58,087 nt of DNA. Origin: Novosphingobium lentum NBRC 107847 (GTDB taxonomy: Bacteria > Pseudomonadota > Alphaproteobacteria > Sphingomonadales > Sphingomonadaceae). The stretch spans positions 1 through 58,087 of the forward strand of contig NZ_BCTW01000024.1 of the NCBI RefSeq assembly GCF_001590965.1, in the 5' to 3' direction. How positions within the stretch are numbered: position 1 is the stretch's first letter; every line of letters begins with the position of its first letter. Under the pieces are notes generated by a model. That model was not told the DNA's origin, did no database searches, and worked only from the letters and a program-made list of their open reading frames with translations. The position numbers were made by a program, and so were the translations under genes. Shown piece after piece: positions 22,975-29,339 of the stretch.

Positions 22975-23390
22975 GTGTTCAACCTGGCCGAATACCGTAA
23001 CCGAAACAGCCGGCTCGTCGACTTTCTGCCATGGGCGGCGCTGGTCGGCGAAGGCATCGTCCTCAACAAGGACGGCAGCTTCCAGAGGACTGCGCAGTTC
23101 CGGGGACCGGATCTCGATTCCGCGGTCCCCGCCGAACTCGTCGCCGTGGCCGGACGGCTCAACAATGCCTTCCGGCGCCTCGGATCAGGCTGGGCGATCT
23201 TTGTCCAAGCCCACCGGCATGCCGCCGCACACTATCCTGGCTGCCGGTTCCCCGACGCAGCCTCAGCGCTGGTCGATGCCGAGCGCAAAGCCGATTTCGA
23301 AGAAGCCGGGGCGCACTTCGAGTCCGCCTACTACCTCACCATCTGTTACCTGCCGCCCGCCGAGGATGCCTCGCGCGCGGAAACACGATT
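22975..23390 (+). pseudogene. trbE: 3'-truncated trbE (conjugative ATPase)
   Basis: A GTG start at 22975 with GAGGGGA upstream opens a normal TrbE/VirB4 N-terminus (MFNLAEYRNRNSRLVDFLPW, then AALVGEGIVLNKDGSFQRTA). Similarity runs to YYLTICYLPPAEDASRAE at about 23.38 kb and then stops; the frame continues only to 23436. The Walker motifs and more than 600 residues are lost. Immediately after the break the minus strand codes for an integrase N-terminus, so the break is a deletion or recombination junction between the transfer operon and the integrase end of the island. Confidence 0.85.
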
Positions 23391-23491
23391 GTGCCTGACG
23401 TCTGGACTACCAGGTACATACCGTCACGATCCGTGACTTTGTATGGTTTATCGCGTGTTGTCAATGCCTTGATGGCTGCGTCCGTCAGCAT
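23389..23491 (-). pseudogene. N-terminal fragment of an island tyrosine integrase
   Basis: On the minus strand ATG 23491, with GGAG at good spacing, opens MLTDAAIKALTTRDKPYKVT, followed by DRDGMYLVVQTSGTIVF. This is the standard start of DUF4102 (arm-binding) tyrosine integrases of genomic islands. The similarity ends at the trbE junction near 23.39 kb, so the catalytic domain is absent. The gene points away from guaA, as expected for an integrase next to the attachment site at the guaA 3' end. The element can no longer excise with its own integrase. Confidence 0.75.
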
Positions 23492-23536
23492 TCTGCCCTC
23501 CGCATTTGGATCAAAAACGGCAGAAAGCGTCCAAAA

Positions 23537-23546
23537 ATACTGTCAG
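23537..23546 (+). repeat. ATACTGTCAG, integrase arm-site-like copy left of the IS
   Basis: One-mismatch copy of the ATACCGTCA repeat that occurs three times beyond the IS630 element (24661, 24726, 24738). A further copy (ATACCGTCAC, 23418-23427) lies inside the integrase fragment. All are in the same orientation, as expected of arm-type binding sites upstream of an integrase gene. Confidence 0.5.
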
Positions 23547-23687
23547 GCAAAAAGCAGCCATTTTCCAAAAGAAATTTTGCTTACTTTCAGTGTCTTAGAG
23601 CGTTTTCCACAGCCCCTGAATCGCGAGGGATTCCATCGGCGTTGAAATTCTGATTCATCCTGTTGGCTGGGTCGGAGGCCAGCATGG

Positions 23688-24074
23688 ATGGCCAGAGCTT
23701 TATCTCAGGATTTGCGGGATCGGGTTGTTACGGCGACGGACGAGGGCATGAGTTGCCGGGCGGCTGCGGCTCGTTTTGGGGTTGGCGTCGCCACGGCGAT
23801 CCGTTGGCGACAGATGGCCCGCGAACATGGCCGCGCCATTGCTGGCAAGCCCGGTGGCGATCAGCGCTCGTCGAAAACCGATATTCATGCGAACCGGATC
23901 ACGGCGATGCTGGCAGAAAACGGCGACATCACGCTGGCCGAAATCCAGTCGGGCCTTGTCGCACAAGGCGTTTACGTCGGGATCGGGACGCTGTGGAGGT
24001 TCTTTGATCGACGCGGCATCACACGCAAAAAAAGACCGGGCACGCGATCGAGCAAGACTGCTCCGACGTCCTAA
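23688..24074 (+). CDS. IS630-family transposase, ORF1 (DNA-binding part)
   Basis: A 128-residue product with the helix-turn-helix of IS630 transposases (LSQDLRDRVVTATDEGMSCRAAAARFGVGVATAIRWRQM) and the second domain DIHANRITAMLAENGDITLAEIQSGLVAQGVYVGIGTLWRFFDRRGITRKK. GGAGG lies just upstream of ATG 23688. At 24027-24033 a run of seven A residues allows slippage into the frame of ORF2; without it ribosomes stop at 24074. Confidence 0.85.
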   Translation: MARALSQDLRDRVVTATDEGMSCRAAAARFGVGVATAIRWRQMAREHGRAIAGKPGGDQRSSKTDIHANRITAMLAENGDITLAEIQSGLVAQGVYVGIGTLWRFFDRRGITRKKRPGTRSSKTAPTS

Positions 24075-24634
24075 GCCAGCGCCGGGCCTGGTTCGACGGC
24101 CAACTCGATCTGGAACCCGAGCGCCTCGTGTTCATCGACGAGACCTGGACCGCGACCAACATGACCCGCAGCCACGGTCGGTGCGCCAAGGGCGAGCGAC
24201 TGAGGATGGGCTTCCCGCATGGCCACCGCAAGACGACCACGCTGGTCGCCGGGCTGCGGATGACCGGCATGGTCGCACCGATGGTGCTCGATGGCCCGAT
24301 CAACGGCGACTGGTTCGAGGCCTTTGTGACAAAGGTGCTCATACCGGAGCTTCAAGCCGGCGACGTCGTAATCATGGACAATCTGTCGAGCCACAAGCGG
24401 GCCTCAGTACGCGATCGAATCGAGGCGGTAGGAGCAACACTGCGCTTCCTTCCGCCCTACAGCCCCGACTTTAACCCCATCGAAAAGGCATTCTCCCGGC
24501 TCAAGGCTATGCTCCGAAAGGCAGGCGAACGAACGGTATCCGGCTTGTGGGACCTCATCGGAATGCTCGTCGATATCTTCCAACCCGACGAATGCGCCAA
24601 CTACTTCAGCTCGTGCGGATATGATCCAGCATGA
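24032..24634 (+). CDS. IS630-family transposase, ORF2 (DDE domain), by -1 frameshift
   Basis: From the A-run the -1 frame reads KTGHAIEQDCSDVLSQRRAW, then FDGQLDLEPERLVFIDETW, the normal continuation of the protein, and then the DDE domain: FIDETW (Asp), VVIMDNLSSHK (Asp) and PYSPDFNPIEKAFSRLKAML (Glu). The first ATG in this frame is 24128, too late to make a complete enzyme, so a frameshifted fusion with ORF1 is the functional form. The start given is the first ORF2 codon after the slip. Confidence 0.85.
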   Translation, partial: KTGHAIEQDCSDVLSQRRAWFDGQLDLEPERLVFIDETWTATNMTRSHGRCAKGERLRMGFPHGHRKTTTLVAGLRMTGMVAPMVLDGPINGDWFEAFVTKVLIPELQAGDVVIMDNLSSHKRASVRDRIEAVGATLRFLPPYSPDFNPIEKAFSRLKAMLRKAGERTVSGLWDLIGMLVDIFQPDECANYFSSCGYDPA

Positions 24635-24660
24635 TCGGAAAACGCTCTAGTGCCAAAAAA

Positions 24661-24747
24661 ATACCGTCAGAAGCTTTCATTGCCCCTGCCGGTATCTTCA
24701 AAAATTCGGTTGAGCAAGTTTTCGCATACCGTCATAAATACCGTCAG
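24661..24747 (+). repeat. Direct repeats ATACCGTCA (probable integrase arm sites)
   Basis: ATACCGTCAG at 24661-24670, ATACCGTCAT at 24726-24735 and ATACCGTCAG at 24738-24747 are same-strand repeats, the last two exactly 12 bp apart. They lie in an AT-rich stretch between the island integrase start and guaA. Tyrosine integrases of islands bind such short direct repeats with their N-terminal arm domain, so I interpret them as the arm sites of the former attachment region. Confidence 0.6.
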
Positions 24748-24880
24748 ACGGGAAGCTTTCCCCTCGATAGACCCTGAAAGATGTCGGATAATTTATCGTT
24801 ATTTATCCGCTGGTTGTGTCGGATTTTAGCGTATTTCTGGATGATTTTTGACGGGTCTGAATCATTCCCACTCGATCGTG
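24748..24880. other. Island boundary at the guaA 3' end (presumed attachment site)
   Basis: AT-rich non-coding DNA gives way to the last codons of guaA at 24862. The 3' end of guaA is a known integration site for genomic islands, and the integrase remnant, its repeat array and the change to uniform high-GC core genes all place the boundary here. The other copy of the att core would lie left of the window, so the exact core cannot be delimited. Confidence 0.6.
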
Positions 24881-26460
24881 CCGGGGGGCTTGCTGGTGTA
24901 GTCGTAGACCACACGGTTGATGCCCTTGACCTCATTGACGATGCGCGTCGCCACGCGGGCGAGGAACGCGGCGTCGAACGGGTAGATGTCGGCGGTCATG
25001 CCGTCGGTGGAGGTTACCGCGCGCAGCGCGCAGACGTTGTCGTAGGTGCGGAAATCGCCCATCACGCCCACGGTCTTGACCGGCAGCAGCACCGCGAACG
25101 CCTGCCAGATCGCGTCGTAGAGCCCGGCGTTGCGGATTTCCTCGAGGTAGATCGCATCGGCCTTGCGCAGCACGTCGCAGCGTTCGCGCGTCACTTCGCC
25201 GGGGATGCGGATGGCCAGGCCCGGTCCGGGGAACGGGTGGCGGCCGACGAAAATGTCGGGCAGACCCAGTTCGCGGCCCAGCGCGCGGACTTCGTCCTTG
25301 AACAGTTCGCGCAACGGCTCGACCAGCTTCATGTTCATGCGTTCGGGCAAGCCGCCGACATTGTGGTGGCTCTTGATCGTCACCGACGGTCCGCCGGTGA
25401 ACGAAACGCTTTCGATCACGTCGGGGTAGAGCGTGCCTTGGGCGAGGAAATCGGCGCCGCCGACCTGCTTGGCCTCACCCTCGAACACGTCGATGAAGGT
25501 CTTGCCGATGAACTTGCGCTTGGCTTCGGGGTCGGTCACGCCTGCCAGACCGTTGAGGAACAGCGCCGAAACGTCCTTGTGGACCAGCGGGATGTTGTAG
25601 TGGTTGCGGAACAGCGAGACGACCTGCTCGGCCTCGCCCATCCGCATCAGGCCGTGATCGACGAACACGCACGTCAGCTGGCTGCCGATCGCCTCGTGGA
25701 TCAGCACGGCCGCAACCGCGCTGTCGACCCCGCCCGACAGGCCGCAGATCACGCGGCTGGTGCCCACTTGCGCGCGGATCTCGGCAATCTTGGTGCGGCG
25801 GAATTCGGCCATCGTCCAGTCGCCCGCGCAACCGCAGACGTGGCGCACGAAGTTGGCGATGAGCTTGCCGCCATCGGGCGTGTGGACCACTTCGGGGTGG
25901 AACTGCGTGCCGTAATAACGGCGTTCCTCATCCGCGATCACCGCGAACGGGGCGCCATCGGATACCGCGACGATCTTGAAGCCGGGCGCGAACTGGGTGA
26001 CCTTGTCGCCGTGGCTCATCCACACTTGGTGGCGATCGCCCACGGCCCACAGCCCGTCGAACAGCGCGCACGGTTCGGTCACGGTCAGGAAAGCGCGGCC
26101 GAATTCGCCCGAACGCTCACCGTCGATGCCGCCCGGCTCGACCCGGCCGCCCAGCTGGTGGCTCATCACCTGCTGGCCGTAACAGATGCCCAGGATCGGC
26201 AGGCCACTGTCGAACAGCACTTGCGGGGCGCGCGGGCTGCCGTCTTCGGGAACGCCGGCGGGCGATCCCGACAGGATGATCCCTTTGGGCTTCATCCGCT
26301 CGAACGCGGCTTCGGCCTGCGTGAACGGGGCGATTTCGGAATAGACCCCCGCCTCGCGCACGCGGCGGGCGATCAGTTGCGTGACCTGGCTGCCGAAGTC
26401 GACGATCAGGATCGAGTCGCCACGGGACTCACGCGAAAATTCTGGGTGCTGGCTGTCCAT
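24862..26460 (-). CDS. guaA: GMP synthase (glutamine-hydrolysing)
   Basis: A 532-residue cytosolic enzyme converting XMP to GMP. The class I glutamine amidotransferase domain has the nucleophile in ILGICYGQQV and the His-Glu pair in THFHPEV-type sequence (YYGTQFHPEVVHT). The ATP pyrophosphatase domain has VICGLSGGVDSAVAAV. The C-terminal dimerisation domain includes PFPGPGLAIRIPGE and ends with the conserved TSKPPGTIEWE. The 3' end is the likely integration point of the island, which leaves the coding end intact. Confidence 0.95.
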   Translation of the reverse strand: MDSQHPEFSRESRGDSILIVDFGSQVTQLIARRVREAGVYSEIAPFTQAEAAFERMKPKGIILSGSPAGVPEDGSPRAPQVLFDSGLPILGICYGQQVMSHQLGGRVEPGGIDGERSGEFGRAFLTVTEPCALFDGLWAVGDRHQVWMSHGDKVTQFAPGFKIVAVSDGAPFAVIADEERRYYGTQFHPEVVHTPDGGKLIANFVRHVCGCAGDWTMAEFRRTKIAEIRAQVGTSRVICGLSGGVDSAVAAVLIHEAIGSQLTCVFVDHGLMRMGEAEQVVSLFRNHYNIPLVHKDVSALFLNGLAGVTDPEAKRKFIGKTFIDVFEGEAKQVGGADFLAQGTLYPDVIESVSFTGGPSVTIKSHHNVGGLPERMNMKLVEPLRELFKDEVRALGRELGLPDIFVGRHPFPGPGLAIRIPGEVTRERCDVLRKADAIYLEEIRNAGLYDAIWQAFAVLLPVKTVGVMGDFRTYDNVCALRAVTSTDGMTADIYPFDAAFLARVATRIVNEVKGINRVVYDYTSKPPGTIEWE

Positions 26461-26648
26461 GGCTGGCGGATAGAAACGAAGGCCGTACCTGTCCAGCGCT
26501 GCCGCGCCGGTTGCGTTTCTTGCAACTGCTGGCGATCTCTTCGCACTTGCAGCATAGTTTCACTCGGCATAGTGGGGCCGTGGACGCGAAAACGGCGTCC
26601 GGGGTCTTGGGGGACCTGCCTGCGAGGTGACCACCATAGGAGGACACC

Positions 26649-26732
26649 ATGCGCAGCATCGCCAACCATATGCTGCCGATCATCATTGCCGCTGGCGTCA
26701 GCGGCTTGATGTTCACCGCCACGCTTTTCTAG
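26649..26732 (+). CDS. 27-residue membrane peptide
   Basis: An ORF too short for ordinary gene calls, with an almost ideal Shine-Dalgarno AGGAGGA (26638-26644) four bases before ATG. It encodes MRSIANHMLPIIIAAGVSGL-MFTATLF: a short basic, polar head and one hydrophobic helix. It lies alone between divergent guaA and a convergent peptidase gene. The strong translation signal, rare among its neighbours, and the membrane-helix composition argue that it is real. Function unknown. Confidence 0.6.
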   Translation: MRSIANHMLPIIIAAGVSGLMFTATLF

Positions 26733-26878
26733 GGAAAAGCGCGGCCGTTCGGCACATCCACAAAAATCGGCTGCTCCTGCCTTCACCCATCCGGGGCTGG
26801 CAACGGGGCAGCCGTTTTTGTCGGTGGTCCCCAGCCAGCGCCAGCCTCGACCATTCAGCCGGCGCCAGTCTTGACCAG

Positions 26879-28297
26879 TCAGCCGGCGTAAGCCTTCACC
26901 AGATCGAACAGGTAGTCGCGCCCGGTGTAGAGCGAGCGCACTTCCAGCCGCTCGTTCAATCCGTGCACGCCGTTGCCATCGGGATCGCCCCACGGACCGG
27001 GCACGCCGTAGGTCGGAATGCCGATCGCTTCCAGGAAGATGCCATCGGTCGCGCCGGTCGACATCGACGGCACCACCGGCACGCCGGGGAAGTATTTCGC
27101 CGCCAGCTTTTCCGCCGGCCCCATGATCAGCGGATCGAGCGGCGGTGCCTTGGCCACCGGGCGCACCGGCGGGACCGGGGTGATCGTGATCTTCGGGTCG
27201 GCGAACACCGCAGCGAGCGCGGCCTTGGTTTCGTCCACCGTCCTCCCGGGGAACATCCGGCAGTTGACGTTGGCGCCGGCGCGCTGCGGCAGCGCGTTGT
27301 TGGCGTGCCCGCCGTCGAGCAGCGTCGCGACGCAGGTGGTGCGCAGCTGCGAATGGTAGGTGCGGTCGGTGTTGACCACCGCTTCGGCGGCATTGTCCTG
27401 CGGGTTTTTCGCCAGCGCGACCATCGCCTTGCCCAGATCATCGCCGCGCGCCGCGCCGGCCTTGGCGAAATAGGCGCGGGTGGTGTCGTTCATCTCGATC
27501 GGGAATTCGTGGTTGCGCAGCTTCACCAGCGCATCGGCCAGTTCGTAGATCGCGTTGTCGCGGATCGGGATCGAGCTGTGCCCGCCGGGGTTGGTCGCCT
27601 CGATGCGGAAGTTGATCACCGCCTTCTCGCCGACCTGCATTTCCTGGTTGAGCAGCTTGCCGTGGCCATCGGTATTGCCGCCGCCGCCTTCGTTGAGCGC
27701 GAACTGCGCGGCGATCAGCTCGGGCTTGTTCTGCGCCAGCCACTGCGCGCCGTTGAAGGCAAAGGTGGTTTCCTCGCCGCAGGTGAGCGCCAGCTTGATC
27801 GTGCGCTTGGGCTTGGCGTTGGCGGCTTTCAGCCGGACCAGCGTATCCACCCAGATCGCCGCCATCGCCTTGTCGTCGGACGTGCCGCGACCATAGAAGT
27901 TGCCGTTTTCCTCGACCAGCGTGAACGGATCGCGCGTCCAGTCGGCGCGCTTGGCCTCGACCACGTCGAGGTGCGCGAGCAGCAGCAACGGCTTCGCGGC
28001 GGTCGACGTTCCGGGAAGGATCGCGACCAGCCCGCCTTCCTTGGGATGCTCGGGCGTGGAAAACAGCGTCAGCTGGCTGTCGGCAAAGCCTGCCGCCTTC
28101 AGATGCGCGGCCATGCGTTCGGCTGCGAGCGTGCAGCTGCCCGCCGACAGCGTGGTGTTGGTCTCGACCAGCTCCTTGTAGAGATCGTGGAACGATGCCT
28201 GGTCGGGCCGCAAGGCAGCCGCGGCGGGGGCTTGCGCCGATGCGGGCAAGCTGGCCAGCAGGCCGGCGCCGACAAGCGTGGAAACGATCTTGCGCAT
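26879..28297 (-). CDS. Exported M20-family zinc metallopeptidase
   Basis: A 472-residue protein with a signal peptide (MRKIVSTLVGAGLLASLPASAQA). The M20 metal-binding pattern is complete: LLLLAHLDVVEA (His, Asp), GRGTSDDKAMAA (bridging Asp), LTCGEETTFAF (Glu-Glu), and a late GNGVHGLNERL (His). The dimerisation domain carries EATNPGGHSSIP. It is likely a periplasmic carboxypeptidase or aminoacylase of unknown substrate. The start is ATG 28297 with GGGAG nine bases upstream. Confidence 0.85.
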   Translation of the reverse strand: MRKIVSTLVGAGLLASLPASAQAPAAAALRPDQASFHDLYKELVETNTTLSAGSCTLAAERMAAHLKAAGFADSQLTLFSTPEHPKEGGLVAILPGTSTAAKPLLLLAHLDVVEAKRADWTRDPFTLVEENGNFYGRGTSDDKAMAAIWVDTLVRLKAANAKPKRTIKLALTCGEETTFAFNGAQWLAQNKPELIAAQFALNEGGGGNTDGHGKLLNQEMQVGEKAVINFRIEATNPGGHSSIPIRDNAIYELADALVKLRNHEFPIEMNDTTRAYFAKAGAARGDDLGKAMVALAKNPQDNAAEAVVNTDRTYHSQLRTTCVATLLDGGHANNALPQRAGANVNCRMFPGRTVDETKAALAAVFADPKITITPVPPVRPVAKAPPLDPLIMGPAEKLAAKYFPGVPVVPSMSTGATDGIFLEAIGIPTYGVPGPWGDPDGNGVHGLNERLEVRSLYTGRDYLFDLVKAYAG

Positions 28298-28380
28298 GGA
28301 CAACAGCTCCCCGTGGTAAACCGTGTCTTTCCAGCAGGTTTGCAGGCAATGCGCCAGCCCCCATGGCGGGGAGCGAAAAG

Positions 28381-29250
28381 CTACGCCGGCATCTGTCGCT
28401 CGGCAACCCAGTAGCCCATCGACGGCGCCGCCTTGTGCCACAGGCGCGGCCGCCAGTAGCGGACATTCCACGCCATCAGCCGCGACACGGCGGCGTCGAG
28501 CCGCACGAACCCGCGATGGTCCCACACCCCGTTGGCACCTGCCGCCATCCCGACGCTTCGGGCGATCCGGTCCAGACCCGGAAACACCGCAAAGCTCTTG
28601 GCGCGCACCGCGAAGCCGGCATCGGCCAGCATCGCGTCCATGAGGCGGTGGGGAATGCCGCGCTCGTTGCGGGTCAGGCCGGGGCGGGGCGCGCGGAAAT
28701 CGCCGAGCGAGACGATCGGCTCGCGCACCAGGAACGGCGCGCCGGGCGCCAGCACCCGCGCGACCTCGCACAGCACTTCGCTGACGTTGGGAATGTGGTG
28801 CAGCACGCCGAACGATCCGGCGATGTCGCAGGCACCGTCGGGCAGGTCGATGGCGCCGCGCAACGTCGGCGCGCGGTAATCTGCGGGCGCCCCGGCGATG
28901 CGGTCCTGCCAGAAACTGCGTCCGGGCTCGATCGCCACGAACCGGCCGACGCGGCCGGTCAGCGCTTCGAACTCGTCACCCTGCGCCGCGCCCAGCGCCA
29001 GGCAGCAGGCGAAACGGCGGTTGCCCAAGTGTTCGAACGCGTGGAAGCGATCGTCCTCCCCTGTGCCCCCTCCGGTGCCCCCACCTGCAAGACTGCTGCC
29101 CGCATCGCCGACGATGTTGGCGTAACCGTCCTGCTCATCGGCGAACCAGGCACGCAGCCCCGCATCGTCGAGCCCTTCGCCGTGGAGGCGCTCGCCGGTT
29201 AGTTCGGGGGGGATTTCACGGCTTTGCAGCATTTGGCGTCCATACCCCAT
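28381..29250 (-). CDS. SAM-dependent methyltransferase-like protein
   Basis: A 289-residue protein (ATG 29250; ATG 29232 is an alternative, and neither has a strong SD). The middle shows a class I methyltransferase pattern: GRFVAIEPGRSFWQDRIAG, then LPDGACDIAGSFGVLHHIPNVSEVLCEVARVLAPGAPFLVREPIVS, resembling motifs II-VI of the UbiE/Methyltransf_11 group. A usual N-terminal GxGxG is not obvious; CLALGAAQGDEFEAL may be its diverged form. A glycine/threonine run (GGGTGGGTGE) sits before it. It is divergent from gyrB with 89 bp between starts. Substrate unknown. Confidence 0.7.
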   Translation of the reverse strand: MGYGRQMLQSREIPPELTGERLHGEGLDDAGLRAWFADEQDGYANIVGDAGSSLAGGGTGGGTGEDDRFHAFEHLGNRRFACCLALGAAQGDEFEALTGRVGRFVAIEPGRSFWQDRIAGAPADYRAPTLRGAIDLPDGACDIAGSFGVLHHIPNVSEVLCEVARVLAPGAPFLVREPIVSLGDFRAPRPGLTRNERGIPHRLMDAMLADAGFAVRAKSFAVFPGLDRIARSVGMAAGANGVWDHRGFVRLDAAVSRLMAWNVRYWRPRLWHKAAPSMGYWVAERQMPA

Positions 29251-29339
29251 GCGGTCGAGACTGCGCAAACTTGTGCAAAACGCGATCGCGCGGGGCGCTT
29301 TCGCTTGGGGTTCGGCGTGCGTCTGCCTATATGCTGGGC

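Larger units (their letters stand above)
23598..24647 (+). mobile_element. IS630-family insertion sequence, complete, TA target duplication
   Basis: The element is 1,050 bp. It begins with GAGCGTTTTCC (23598-23608), ends with the perfect inverse GGAAAACGCTC (24637-24647), and is flanked by TA at 23596-23597 and 24648-24649, the target duplicated by IS630/mariner elements. It holds one transposase in two overlapping frames. It has inserted between the integrase start and the repeats next to guaA. Removing it restores a continuous upstream region in which all ATACCGTCA copies lie within about 150 bp. Confidence 0.88.

Noticed and set aside
24781..26709. 642-codon frame on the plus strand across guaA
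   Set aside because: It is the antisense of guaA; the guaA protein is full length with all motifs, while this frame is His/Arg/Ala-rich without domains.
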